64,000 bases of DNA from assembly GCA_029852735.1 (NCBI GenBank), contig CM056813.1, forward strand, positions 63,607,682-63,671,681, given 5' to 3'. Positions 50,638 through 62,574 of this stretch are shown in pieces; within the stretch, counting starts at the first letter, position 1, and each line of letters begins with the position of its first letter. A model generated the notes under the pieces. That model made no database searches. It saw nothing but the letters and a program-made list of their open reading frames with translations, and was not told the DNA's origin. The DNA is from Persea americana (Eukaryota > Streptophyta > Magnoliopsida > Laurales > Lauraceae). The translations under genes were made by a program, and so were the position numbers.

Positions 50638-53600
50638 TGTCTGTAGTTACATTCCTATCTGAAGCATCTTTTATTTGTTTAAACCTTTGCTGTATGGTTT
50701 CTTTAAAATGAGCAACATACCCATGTCGGTATCATCTCAGACACAGCACAATGTCAAATTCTTCATGAATTCTTCTATTTCTAATTAAAATATTGTGCTA
50801 TATGTATGTTGGTGTCTGGTTGGCCTTACAATGGAGCCATGAAGATTGCCTTCATATATATGTTGGTGGGGAAATTCCAAAATTGGCAATTAAAATAAAG
50901 GGATTGAAAATAATTTCCACAAAGCAGAATAGAGCCAAGGCACGTTGCAGATGGACTCTTAAAGATAGATTCAGCATCACACATATGATCTCTGGATAAA
51001 CTAGGTTGCAACTGCTCTGTCCTGTGATACAATGACTCTCTTTCTCATAATCGACAGCCTAGATTTGGTGCACATTCGATTCAAACCCCACAAGCACAAA
51101 ATTTGGCTCTGTGGTTTGCCCACTATCGTAGAAGGAAGTGGAGGGAAGAAGAAAGTTATTTTCGGAAGAGTGATATAATGACAAGGTAGGAAAGCTTTAA
51201 AAGGAAGCCAGGAAGCTTCTTGAAGAAGCTGGATATCCATTGCCATGTGCACACTATGGTTCATTGCTGCAACAGTGGCCAATGATGCGACCTGCATGTG
51301 TTGTGCGGTCGTACTGCATTTGCAACCGGTTAGGGGAAAAGGAGAGAAACCAAAATTTCATCTAAAAAACAAACCCTAAGCACATGATGGGAGTGTGATT
51401 CCATCATGGCCGAACCTTATACAACCATGATTCATGGTTGTTTGACCTATATCCATCATTGTTGATGTGTTTTGGGGTTTTCCATGACTTATGCCATCGG
51501 GGTTTTGAATTGTTTTTGAAGTTCTTACTAAATTTGATGATCCTTCATGTTTTTAATTCATATCTCATGGTATGTTCGATTTGATGGTGAATGCAAGATC
51601 TTGATTCAACTTTGTTTAGTGTCCAACATATGGGGATCACCTAACCTAAATTTCATGGAACATGATGAACTACGGGCCTAACCTCACCAAACAAAAGCAA
51701 GATGGGGGCTGTTTTGGTCCAACAGCAGGTTTCTCTATGGAAATATGATGGCCAAGCCCTAATTTGGGGAAAATTATGTCTTATGACCCCAGGGCATCAT
51801 GGTCCAATGAATTTGGGGGTTTCTTCTTCATACGGTACTTTAGGGTTTTGTTTCCTATGAATTTTATTCTAATTTTATTATCTTTCATGTTTCCTTTGAA
51901 TATCTTGAAAGTTGTTGCTTTGGAATTTGATCTAACTTTACTCCTTAATTTACTCAACATACCAGATTAAATCAACCCAATTCAACTCTTGTTGATCCTG
52001 CAACCTTGGTGCTATATTCTAGTTGTGAAGAATAATCTGGACTTCATAATTTTAAAATAGATTCAATGAGACTCGTTGTAGTTCATGTGATCCGCTAATC
52101 TCTTTTGAATATCTTAAGAACTTGATCTTGGAAATTGAACTAGAACTTGTTTAAGACCTTGCATCCTTGCTGAATTCCTAATTGATGACCTTCATATACA
52201 TTTGGCACTTTTAAGTTGTTTTGGCCTAGCATTGTTGGGAGTTGGGATGCCTCCATGTAGGGGCCTTTGAACTCTTTTATTTACCAGCTTTAGTTGTCAC
52301 AACCCAAAATCTGAGGTTTCTCAACTTTCGCGAAGTGATGTAAGCATGGATCAAATCACCTGTCATTTTCTTAATACATCATGTATCGCCTGGCATGCAA
52401 AGCTTTATTTAAAAATCTAAATTATATTACAATTAAAGGTGTTTAAATATACAGACTATTCAAATTAAATCACCAAACAAGTCCAGCAAAACCAAATAAA
52501 TCCTAGACCAATCAAAGAGAACAAGTTCTGAAACACTTAATTACAATAAAAATATAAATTATATTACATCTTATTTGAGGGCTAAACAAAGAAATAATGA
52601 ACTAAAGTCTAAACGATAAAAAAACTCCACTCGAGTTTGACATCTCTAGCATTATTCATAACCAACTCTGGCATCCCAAGAAACCCAAGCAAGGAACCTA
52701 ACTTGCAACTGGAGGGGGAAAGGGGAGATGAGCCAACACACTCAACAAGTTAATCAAACAGAAGTGGCATGCAAATTAAAATCATCACCCCTCATTATGT
52801 GCCTTCCACCTTGGCCCCACACAAAATGTAAAATATTTGGTGTCCAAACCTGATAAAGTTGAGCATATCCTAGTGGGCCACCCAATACACACGTGATTAA
52901 GTACATTAAATTAATTTAGTTTTCCTTTATTAGTTGCATCCAAAAATCCACATTTCAAGAATATTAAAAATTCACCTTAAATCATGCCAAAATGGTAATT
53001 GTAATAACAACGCACCATTCATGTTAATTGCATGATAACTAAAGATTAACAACCGTCTGTGATAAATATTAACAAGTCTCCAAAAAAATATTACAACTTA
53101 ATAGCAACAGCCAACAGTCATTTTTTTTAATAAAAAGGCTAATCATAAAATAGAATTTTAAATAATATTGGTATTCATTAAAGCATGGTTGATAAAATTT
53201 GTTACTGAATATTTCACTTGGAATAATAAATGATAAAAAGGATCATTGTATTGGTAAAACAAATAATTCATGTCAGGACAATCACACTATAAATGATAAA
53301 AGGATCATTATATTGGTAAAACAAAGATTTCATGTCATGACAATCACACAATAAATGATAAAAAGATAATTATATTGGTAAAAATAATAATTCATGTCAA
53401 GACAATCACCCAATAATAATAATGCTATTAATGGAACACATTAATATCAAGAAAATATAATAACATGAAGGGGGAATTTTAAACCTGGAATTGGGCCATT
53501 ACAACAGTCTAGTCTTGTTGGTGATTTTTATCACCTGGTACCCGCTGGATGCCCCTTTTCCCTACTTGGGATTAAAATGAACCAAGAAAATCTGGATACC

Positions 53601-55766
53601 ACTTGGAGAACCTTCTAGCGAAGAATAAATAAGCTAGTTTAGCTCATGTGGTGGCCAACTTGTTCTCTTATTGTTATGTATTTATGAACTTGTGGTTGAT
53701 GAGCTTGATGTCAATGAACTTGTCGTTGGAAAACCTGATATTTATGACCTTTCTATCCTATTTTCATAGTGGTATGTTATATTCCAAACAAATATTAATT
53801 TTACTTCTGCACTTAATCTGCATTATTTATGTAGACCCTGACCTCCTCCAATCAACTACATGTCTTTCTTCTCTATTGCATGATTGTATGTGGAAGTAAA
53901 CGTAGGCTTGTCTATTCACTAAGCTCCTTTTGCGTTCCCTTGCATGGGACCTTTTTCAGGTAATGGAATAGAAACTGAAATACCTCATAATGACGACGAT
54001 TTGGATGGGGGATAGAGCTATAGGAAATATATGCACTGGAGAATGCTGGAACTGTTATAGAGAGAACTCCAGAGAGCTATTTAGCCGTAGTTTCAGTTTG
54101 AGATTGATTTTGATCATGTCAGGATTGTAAAGACCTATTAGTGAACTTAGTTTTGTTTGATGGACTTATGTTTCATGAATTTTGAATAGTTAAATTTAAT
54201 CTAGTTCAGACATTTATTATGCTCTGGTTATCATGAGATGGTTGTTGGTTTACTATGTGGTAGTTGATAATAAAATAAAATAAATAATTCCATTGCGTAT
54301 AAGATTTGACTTATGTTTGTCTGCGGAATTACATTTTGTGCCCACAAAATTCGGAATTCTATGGAAATCCGGGTCTCGGGGCATGACAAGTTCAATGTTT
54401 TTTCACTCTGTGGGGCAAAGGGGGTTTTCTAGAAGTATCTAAAGGTCAGGATTTGTTTTTTATCCAAATTAACACACACTCTTACCGTAGTCTTGTTCTT
54501 TAGAAGTAGTTTTTGTGGTCTTGTTCTTTAGAAGTAGTTCTCATGGTGTGATTCGGAACTAGCTGTCAAGCAATGACATGTTCCCCATTACACTAATAGT
54601 ATGGACGGTCTAATTTTGATCCTATGATTTGGGTACCTTGCAGCATGTTTCCTCTTGTAAATAAAAGTAATGGAAGGGAATCTGATATTGTGGTTAGTGC
54701 AAGCTGTGATGGCTTAAAACAACAAGAGGAATTTAGGCTTAAAGTTGAGATTGAAGCAGTGGAAAGAAAGCTAGAAGAAACTTTAGAGTATCAAAGACAA
54801 ATGGAAAATGAAGCCAAACAGAAGCACCTGGAAGAGCAACAAAAGAGGGCTGGTGAAATGGTCTTGGACAGTATGACAGAGGGATCACATACTGATTTAA
54901 AGCCAATTGCTTACCCAGATCAACTCAAGCAATTGAGACATAATATGCAGGACTGCTTCCTGAGTGATGACCATCCAAGTGATTGGAAAGATGGTATTAT
55001 GCATTCTGGTAGGTCACAAGCTGGAGTTTTGCTTGAATGTGACTCCTCAAAATCCTTACAAGTGGGTGTCCTTTGCGTGGATCTCTTCAGGATTTTGGTA
55101 GATTGGGTTGAGGAAGTCTGGTATTTACATTGAAGTAACTATCAGGGATGTATCTTAGAGATGGACTTCTTAGCTAATTTATAGATGTCTTTGCAGTTTG
55201 GGGACAGACTTATATTGTAATTTGATTGCATCTCTCTTTCTCCGCACAAATTGTTTCCGTATCAGTTACAAGGAGACACTCACATAATTGGCCAATGATT
55301 TGTCCTAAATCAATTAGAACTACTCGCAAAACTTGTTTCTTGACATGGCGGTCACCACAGACATGATTGGTTCCCTATCTTTGAACTTGTCTCACTAAAC
55401 CAGTTAAATATTTCAAAACTAGGTCAAATTTTCTTTTATGCCCAAAAGATTATGAATTGATGCCTTTCAAAATAGAATAAGGCCAAAGGTTATGTACTCT
55501 ATGGTTGCAGTGATGATATTTGTACTGTAGAAGGCTACAAATGTGTCCACTGCACTTGTTGACTTGTGAATTTTAGACTCTCTCTCCAGATGTAGATGAG
55601 TACCATATGTGTTTTTCAGACTCTCTCCAGATGAAGATGTAGCCATTATCTTGTATTTATCCTGTCATGAATTGGATTTAATCTATCCTCTTTCCACTTA
55701 ATGTTTGCAGACTACTTTACATTCGTCATAAAAATGAGATAACTGTCATGAATATGTTTGACAAGT

Positions 55767-55807
<41 letters not shown>

Positions 55808-58800
55808 GTCTTGATGGAGTACCATTACATGATATTGGGTTGTGAATTTTCGTTATCAGTTTATCACCATCATCATTGAAACCTTATCACATCAAGGTTT
55901 GACAAATTTAATATGATGTAATATCCAATTTGTTTTTTTCAATTTTGTTGAAAGAATGGAACATGCTTCATGCTTTGGTGTTCTCATGAAAAGACGAGGA
56001 TGAATATGTAGTTTGCTAGTTAGGATCATGATTCTGTTCCATACAAAAATAAAACCAAAATCATCCCAGCAATCCACCATTTCAAAAAGCTCTCTTAGAT
56101 CCATCCCTTACCCTTTATTTTGAAGTCTGTGATTTCTTTACTGTGATATGGCAGCTGAGGAAGGAGGCTTCTCTAGACAAACTTCTTCTGACCACAAAAA
56201 CCAATTTTCTTTTTTTTTTTTTTTTTGTCTTTATCATTTATCGACCTGGCATAATTTAATAGATGTTTTTTTTATTTATCCTCCGCTGTATCACATTTGG
56301 ACTATTTCTCCAATTTTGTAATAAAATTCTACTAATACTTCTTTTTCCCTTTTTTTGACTATTGTTTACATCGTACGGATATTTTATGTATAGATTCCTG
56401 TCATATGACAGTTTTGGAATGTTTCTATGCAAAATTTGCACTATATTTGGAACATATGAAATTGTTAATTGCTCTGAAAATTGGCCAATCCATATCTAGG
56501 GAAAAATGTAACAACTACTCTAAGACAAGTACATTCAGAGGCAGAGGATGATGAGAGATTCCAAGCTGACCTTATGAAAGCTGTACAACAAAGCCTCGGT
56601 AAGGCACAATTCCTATTACATGCTTCTACATACATTTATTTAATCGCTTTTTTACTTGTCGGATCTCAATACAGTTTTTAGAGCATTGCCTAATATTGGC
56701 TTTGTAATTTAATTTTCTTGTACCCTGGCTGAAGCCGTTCACAGATTATCATTGCATGATCCTGAAGTATTTGTCACAGAACTTAAGTGTCATTCATGAA
56801 ACTTCAATTATGCATGTCCATTAATCTAAGAACAGCCTGGAGGGCTTTGTTCCAAATAATGGCTGAGCTCATTCTCTTAATTAGTTACATTGTTTTTGTT
56901 TGGTAAAATCTCACTTGCAGTGTCGTGCCTTTAGTTTCAATCATGGGTCATCCTTAAGAGTTCTGATAGGGTTTCGTTGTACACGACGCATTTTTAACAG
57001 GTTTTCCATAATTCTCCCTCTTCATTACATTGGAAGTAATAACAACACTCAGAATTTCTTGGTCTCCAGAGTGTCTCTCATAAGATTATTTTTGTCCAAA
57101 AGAATTTTCCTACTTATTTCTCTCGAAGCATATTTAACTCTTGAAGTGGATAAATAATTTGTAGATTTGAGATTCATTATAATTGCAGAGGGTACTCCGT
57201 TGCACAGTCCACCATATGTCCCACTCACTGGATAGATAATGGTTCAATCCATGCCAGCTCGACAACTATAGTCTCAGACGGTTACTGCCTACTGGTCTCC
57301 AAAATATAATGAAAACACAGGCTCTTTTTTTTTTTTTTTCGGAAAAGGGTAATGAATGTTTCATTAGACTTGCCAAATAGCAAAAAATTACAATGAAAAG
57401 TCAAGCATGAAATATGTCTCCACTTTCCTAATGACTGTTTTCCCCAGCACCTCCATCGTTCATATTTAAATACGCAAAGTCTTGTGTAGAACAAACCCCA
57501 GGAAATTATCTTTGCCTGAGCTTGCAAAGCAACACTTTCCAGTTTCTACCAATAACGATTTGGATTTTGGAAAGACGAAGTCTGCTATGTATTTTCCAAC
57601 CAAATTGACCACAGCGTAGCAATTAAGCAACAATTTCCATAGACAGATCAAACCTCCAATTGTCCACCAACGCTGTCGCCTGATTTGGCATTTGTAAAAT
57701 TTCCTTAATTCTAAATCAATGGTTCATCCTGTGCTGGTATGAAGCTCGGATAAAGGACAAGGGCTGTTTTTGACTGACAGACGTTATGTAGATTTGCCAT
57801 GCTTTAATATGAGTTCATAGAGGTTTTAGGATATTGTAATGCCTGAAATCTGAATCTTCCCCCGAGCTTCAAAATGCATAGTCTCAAAATTGAAATTTAC
57901 ACATTCAACACCATTAAATTTGACTCTGGAGAAGTTGTATTGGCTTCGTGCTGAACTCCTCCAATCCTCAATTCTTTAATCAAATCAACAGCAGTTTCTG
58001 CAAGTTTAATGACAGGGTTTTAGGCAAAATAAAGCCCTAAACATCATCTATGCTACTCATCTCTTGTAGTAACTGATCCATTCTTTTATATTATCAGTCT
58101 CATCTCTTATAAGTAACTAATAAAAATACTACAACTATTTTAATCTCGGCTCTTATAGGTAATTAATGTAGCAATGATAAAATTTACCCCAATTAATATT
58201 CTTTATTTACCTTACCAGAAGGTGGGCTGTATCTTGTTCGATTTTTATCAGAGTTGCATGCACATGGGCTTATTTGGATGATAATGGAACATCCGATCAA
58301 ACATAGAATTTTGGGTTCTCCAGACATTGTTTAACCCATGAATAGTCTTCTATGAAAAAAAAAATATTCTAATGGTGTTATTGCATGGCACAAATGGTTC
58401 TTGGATTAGTTGGATACTTAACAAGGATTGTGCTTGCATCATCACGGATATTATACTTACATTTTGTGTTAGATATTAAGCAGCCATAATATGTTTTAAT
58501 CACACATGTATGAACATGTTGATTGACGATCGCCTAAGACACGTTTCGTGGCTTCTTTTATAAATAGTGGTTTGCTAAGTTCTCAATATGCGAATCCATT
58601 CCTTCCACATCTCTAAGTTGGCCATTGGGTTTATGAACCATTTAAAACCTAGACTCTATAACAATCCATATTAATGGATATATGTAGCCTGCCTGATGAG
58701 TGGAGCCATGATGTTTCAGCTAGTTCATCTATAAGGTGAGTCCCTCTACTGAACAGCATCAATGTGGCACTTCCATGTGGATGTCCTAAAGACATTTATA

Positions 58801-61411
58801 CACCATAACAATACTCAGAGAAACATGGACTTAGGAAAGATTATAATAATCTGTACCCATCATGGCTCAAAATATCAGTATCGGAAGGCATATAAGCCTG
58901 TCTATGAATGATACATATTGAGTGACACATTGGTTATGAGCGATTTGTTATAGCCATTTTTTTACATTAAGAAATTCATGACAATAGAAATGTCAGTTTT
59001 TTTTTTTTTCACAAGAGCCTGGGGCACAGTGGTGCTCACTATTCTACCTTGAGGTTGTGGGTTCAAGTCACATTGCCGATAAAATTAATAATAATAAAAT
59101 AGGTTTTAGTGTTTATTTGCATTATCAGGTCATAAATAGATAGGCATGAAATTTAAACCCCTAATTGCTCTTTTTATTATTATTATTATGGTAGGAATCC
59201 CAAAACGAACAAGCTTATAAACTATCCAGCTTAAATTCTGGCTTCTTTTAGTCGGGAATTGGGATAGAACAAACAGCTGAAACAGATTTGTTCTTATTGA
59301 TACTCATGCCTCATGTAGGTTAGCGTTGTAGGCCCATAGCAAACAGGTCCAGAATTGGAACAAGCTTTGATGCCAAGCCATTTTGAAATCAAGAGGAACA
59401 AAGAGAGAACAAGATAGAAAAATGGAAGGGTTGGTTGAAAAGGCTAGTGCCGTGAGACCAGTTATAACTAATTTTACTATAGAAATTCTTGGTATTTGCT
59501 GAACAGTCCCTTTCATTCTGAAAATTTACAAAAAGGGTCCTTGCACTTAATAAATATTGCATACATGCCTTGTATTTCACGCGATATTTAAAGATTATTT
59601 CCAATGTTAGTATTTCATATAATTGCTTTAATATTTCCATCTCGTCTGTCGTGGAGCAAAACACCGAAATGGTGAAAACACCAAAATTTTCCATTTTAGA
59701 GACAAACCTAAATGGCCTCTTATGTAGTATTGAACATGGCCTCAGTTGCAAGACTCTTGTATTATCTTGATTTTATTTGATGCCGCTCTTTATTTTTCAG
59801 ATACATTTCCACCACAGACTGTTTCGTCGGTGGTTACAGTGCCTTCATTGTCGAAAGAATCATCTCCAGAAACCGATGGTGATTTTCAGACTTCACCTAA
59901 TAGAGTTGACTTTGAGAGTGGTAAAGATGCCTTAGGGGCAGGCCTGAAAAATGAAGTTGGTGAATACAATTGCTTTTTGAATGTAATTATACAGGTTTGG
60001 CTTCCCATTGTTCTAATCAGTTGTTTAGAACCTCTGACTGGAATGTCATTTTGCTGTTTTTGTCTGAGTCAGACTCTGATGGACTTTTTTTCCTATGAAA
60101 AATCAGTCATTATGGAATTTGAAACGATTTCGAGATGAGTTCCTGAGGACACCACAATCACTACATGTGCATGTTCGAGATCCTTGTGTTATCTGTGCAT
60201 TATATGATATTTTTACTGCCCTGAGCATGGCAACTGCAGAGACAGAGAGAGAAGCTGTTGCTCCTACTTGTCTGAGGATTGCTTTAAGCAAATTGAATCC
60301 TGATAGTAATGTTTTTCAGGAGGTAATTGCTGATAATATTTCCTCAAAATTTTTGTTTATACTAAAATTGATGGCAGTTAACATTTTTTTTAATTGGTAA
60401 CGTGACTTCGACCCACAACCTTAAGTTTGCTATAGTAAGTACCGTACAATTTTAATTCCTTGAATAGAAATGATACATATCAACCATGCAGGGGCAAATG
60501 AATGATGCTTCAGAAGTTCTGGCTGCAATCTTTGACTGCCTACATCAAGCACATGCTTCAGAATTTGGTGCTCATAATACTGAATCTGAGGAAAGTAAAT
60601 GCGTTGGATCATGTGATGGAAGAAGCAATGCATGTATAGCACATACTCTTTTCGGAATGGACATCCAACTAGAGATTAAATGTTACGACTGTGGTTTGGA
60701 GTCCAGACATCAGAAGTACACATCATTTCTCCGTTACATCAATGCCAGTAACCTTAGAGCAGTGAAGGTATGTATCTCATAAAATCTTGTTTGTGTAGGA
60801 TCATCTCACTTACCATAGTAAAAAGTCTTAACGACAGAGGAGTGATTAAGGCTCCTTCCAGCAATATCTGTTGGGAAATGTGGAAATTCTTTTTCAGACC
60901 AGCTGATTTACCTCCTCTCCCTCAGATTGTACATGCAGGTAAATCTTTTGGCGAACTTTTGAAGCTTGCAGAGATGGATTACTTGTTATCTTGTGATCCA
61001 GAGGTCGGTGGCTGTGGGAAAAAGAACTTTTTTTATAACATTCTTTCAACTTCCCCACATGTTTTCACGGCAGGTTTGTTACTGGTTTTCAAGTTGAGAA
61101 TCTGACATTTCTGCTAAAACTTTAGTGGTTATTTCTTTGTCCGACATCCACACTATTTTTTTCTTTTGCATGCTGCAGTTTTGGTTTGGGAGAATACGTG
61201 TGAAAGTGCAGATGACATATATGAAACTTTGGCAGCCATTGCCACCGAGTTAGATATTGGTATCACATATCGCGGCATAAACCAGGGGATCAAACATCGC
61301 CTACTTTCTGTGGTATGCTATCATGGACATTGCAATAGTTATCAACTATATTTTAGTTCAGGATTGATATTGTTGCATGAAAACAAAAAAATGTTTGAGG
61401 GGTCAAACTAA
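45901..61411 (+). CDS. Ubiquitin carboxyl-terminal hydrolase-related protein (DUF627/DUF629, USP53/54-like), 3' end uncertain
   Basis: Exons are 45901-48375, 49789-49917, 49998-50186, 50292-50344, 54644-55008, 56155-~56226, 56500-56598, 59801-59994, 60107-60322, 60492-60767, 60926-61073 and 61179-~61312, with consistent phases (~1450 residues). Domains in order: Lys-rich N-terminus; helical TPR/DUF627 region (~40-190); C2H2 finger C377-x2-C380-x12-H393-x4-H398; DUF629 (~430-900); Lys-rich and coiled segments (exons 3 and 5, EEFRLKVEIEAVERKLEETL); TLRQ and DDERFQADLMKAVQQSL; then a USP-like fold from GAGLKNEVGEYNCFLN, whose Cys is ~1185. Zinc-ribbon pairs are CYDC and CDPEVGGC. Plant relatives, like human USP53/54, are usually called inactive deubiquitinases; loss of activity is inferred. 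Exon 6's donor is unclear because it runs into a 16-T tract. Exon 12 can splice at 61312 or read on to a stop at 61409-61411. No His-box exon was found. Confidence 0.88.
48376..49788 (+). other. Intron 1 of the USP-like gene
   Basis: GTTTGTTT to TTCTTGCAG, phase 0. It contains no recognised element. The open frames at 48.7-49.7 kb are intronic and unsupported. Confidence 0.8.
50579..50633. repeat. (CT)n microsatellite in intron 4
   Basis: About 27 uninterrupted CT/TC units inside intron 4 of the USP-like gene. The Ser/Leu-repeat open frame over it is an artefact. Confidence 0.95.
52295..54388 (+). mobile_element. Probable solo LTR (Ty3/gypsy-like) in intron 4 of the USP-like gene
   Basis: Begins TGTCACAACCCAAAATCTGA and ends GGGTCTCGGGGCATGACA. 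The TGTCAC...TGACA termini and the ACCCAAAATC / ATCCGGGTCTCGGGGC ends are those of a common plant gypsy-type LTR class. At 2.1 kb with no gag-pol it would be a solo LTR. The flanking five bases (TTAGT and AGTTC) do not make a clean target duplication, so the exact ends or integrity remain uncertain. It contains the three-copy repeat at 53224-53415. Confidence 0.5.
53224..53415. repeat. Three tandem copies of a ~62-bp unit
   Basis: Units containing AATGATAAAA, GATCATT or GATAATT, TATTGGTAAAA, TTCATGTCA and GACAATCAC repeat three times at about 53224, 53289 and 53350, with modest divergence. The array lies inside the probable solo LTR. Confidence 0.8.
55009..56154 (+). other. Intron 5 of the USP-like gene
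   Basis: Donor GTAGGTCA after ATGCATTCTG and acceptor ATATGGCAG before CTGAGGAAGG. This junction yields HSAEEGGFSRQ in frame. The open frame continuing past 55008 to 55133 is read-through. The intron contains a (CT)n tract at 55769-55804. Confidence 0.7.
55769..55804. repeat. (CT)n microsatellite in intron 5
   Basis: About 18 CT units inside intron 5 of the USP-like gene. Confidence 0.95.
57325..57660 (-). mobile_element. Probable non-LTR retrotransposon 3' end (LINE-like), minus strand
   Basis: On the minus strand the sequence ends in TAATGAAACATTCATTACCC, then CTTTTCCG and a 15-A tail (plus-strand T-run at 57325-57339). A TAATGAAA...ATTACC phrase just before the poly(A) tail is typical of plant L1-type LINE 3' ends. 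The short minus-strand frames over it were not matched to a reverse transcriptase, so only the 3' terminus seems to be present. Confidence 0.45.
59010..59105 (+). mobile_element. SINE-like tRNA-derived head
   Basis: GGGCACAGTGGTGCTCAC resembles a pol III A-box region and GGTTGTGGGTTCAAGTCAC matches a B-box (GGTTCAAGTC type) about 25 bp further on. That is the spacing seen in tRNA-derived plant SINEs. It is followed by an AT-rich (AATA) tail. It lacks the cloverleaf stems of a functional tRNA. Confidence 0.4.
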
Positions 61412-62168
61412 TTGATGCCAGCTAGGGTGACCCAGACTGAACTTGGTGGGTATTCCTGATTGGCTCAGATCAATCTAACTTGAATTCTGATTAGGCTTGG
61501 AGAATTCCCATCACAAATTCCTTACATCAGACAAATTTCAGTAATTGATCTGAGAATACAGCAGGAAATTACTTGAATCAATTTTACTTCTGCAATCCAC
61601 AACTATTACTTGGGACAGCATCCAAATGAATTATCTGTAACTGAGTTTGATTACTCAGCATGAATTTTCCTTTTTAATAGATATCTGAAGCTTCTTTGGC
61701 ACCAATCAGACTCGTGCTCACCCAATAGACAGGTGCTTCATGTTATATATAGCTCCGTACGTCCCATGTCTTGCCTGAGATAGTGTGTTTGAGAAGGCTA
61801 ACTCGATCGTAAGTGTGCCATTTTGCAAACCCATCACACCCTAAGTTCAGCGCACCAAATCATTCATCTATATATGCGCTCACAGGCACACATGTATGGA
61901 TAGATAGATACATAGTTTTGAAAATCGAAATCGTATCGCAAATCGCTCCTACCCATGAATTAAATCAAATCGTGAATCGTATCGCGAATCATAGGATCTT
62001 TTTATTTTTCTAATAAAAATAAAAAATAATTAAAAATTAAAATAAAAAAAAGTAGTTATTCATTTTCCGACTTATAGCAGTATAAATACAATGACAAATA
62101 CGTCTATCACACAATTATATAAAAAACATCATGACATATTGATTTATAGTTAAATAAGTTTAAGGTAT
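61412..62168. other. Region after the last readable exon of the USP-like gene
   Basis: No sequence resembling the expected final exon of the family (His-box and C-terminus) was found. Short GAATCG/AATCGTATCGC phrases near 61920-62000 recur near 62780-62890 and look like degraded repeat. Confidence 0.4.
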
Positions 62169-62177
62169 CAATATATA

Positions 62178-62329
62178 GGGAGATGCTCCTATGAGAGCAT
62201 CTTTCACCCTACTATGAGAGATAAGGTGGGGGTCCTCACATTTAAGTTTTTGGCATTGGATATGGATGCGAGGGCCCCCACCTTATCTCTCATAGTAAGG
62301 TAAGAGATGCTCTCATACGAGCATCTCCC
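62178..62329. mobile_element. MITE with perfect 9-bp target duplication (MULE-type)
   Basis: Inverted arms of about 63 bp: the left begins GGGAGATGCTCCTATGAGAG and the right ends CTCTCATACGAGCATCTCCC. Both include the inner ACTATGAGAGATAAGGTGGG (or complement). The 9-bp repeat CAATATATA flanks it exactly at 62169-62177 and 62330-62338. The 9-bp duplication and long inverted termini fit a Mutator-like MITE. No protein is encoded. Confidence 0.8.
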
Positions 62330-62414
62330 CAATATATATATTTATCTTTTGTCATCTTTAAATCAAAATATAAAAATAAAATCCAAACCATCGATCTTAT
62401 ATGGTAGGATATCT

Positions 62415-62574
62415 CTTAAAATTAAGAAAGTGTTCGTCAAGAAAAAAAAAACAAAAAAGATTAACAAAAAAGAAGAAGATTTAGACAAGCACCACTTAAA
62501 ATTAAGAAAGTGTTCGTCAAGAAAAAAAAAACAAAAAAGATTAACAAAAAAGAAGAAGATTTAGACAAGCACCA
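62415..62574. repeat. Perfect 80-bp tandem duplication
   Basis: Two identical 80-bp units begin CTTAAAATTAAGAAAGTGTT at 62415 and 62495 and run to GACAAGCACCA. Identity over the whole unit, including the poly(A) tracts, indicates a very recent duplication or an assembly effect. The Lys-rich open frame across it follows from AAAAAG repeats and is not a gene. Confidence 0.9.

Larger units (their letters stand above)
50345..54643 (+). other. Intron 4 of the USP-like gene (4.3 kb)
   Basis: Starts GTAAGTCC and ends TACCTTGCAG, phase 2. Joining it out gives ...TTVQG|MFPLVNKS. It contains the CT microsatellite at 50579, the probable solo LTR at 52295-54388 and a short tandem repeat of GTCTTGTTCTTTAGAAGTAG (two copies at about 54491-54540). 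Confidence 0.85.
56599..59800 (+). other. Intron 7 of the USP-like gene (3.2 kb)
   Basis: Donor GTAAGGCA and acceptor TTTTTCAG, phase 1; joining gives QQSLDTFPPQ. It houses an antisense LINE-like 3' tail at 57325-57660 and a SINE-like head near 59010-59100. The remainder is unassigned. Confidence 0.8.

Noticed and set aside
53224..53415. CRISPR-like array
   Set aside because: Three diverged, directly adjacent repeats without unique spacers in a plant intron: a simple tandem repeat.
55009..55133. Coding extension of exon 5 to the stop at 55133
   Set aside because: A strong donor GTAGGT at 55009 gives the correct phase into the next exon (HSAEEGG). The later candidate (CAA|GTGGGT at 55061/55062) gives the wrong phase.
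59010..59080. Functional tRNA gene
   Set aside because: A-box and B-box resemblance is present, but paired acceptor and anticodon stems are not; it reads better as a SINE head.
62307..62564. Lys-rich open frame
   Set aside because: Arises from the poly(A)-rich perfect tandem duplication and is not a gene.
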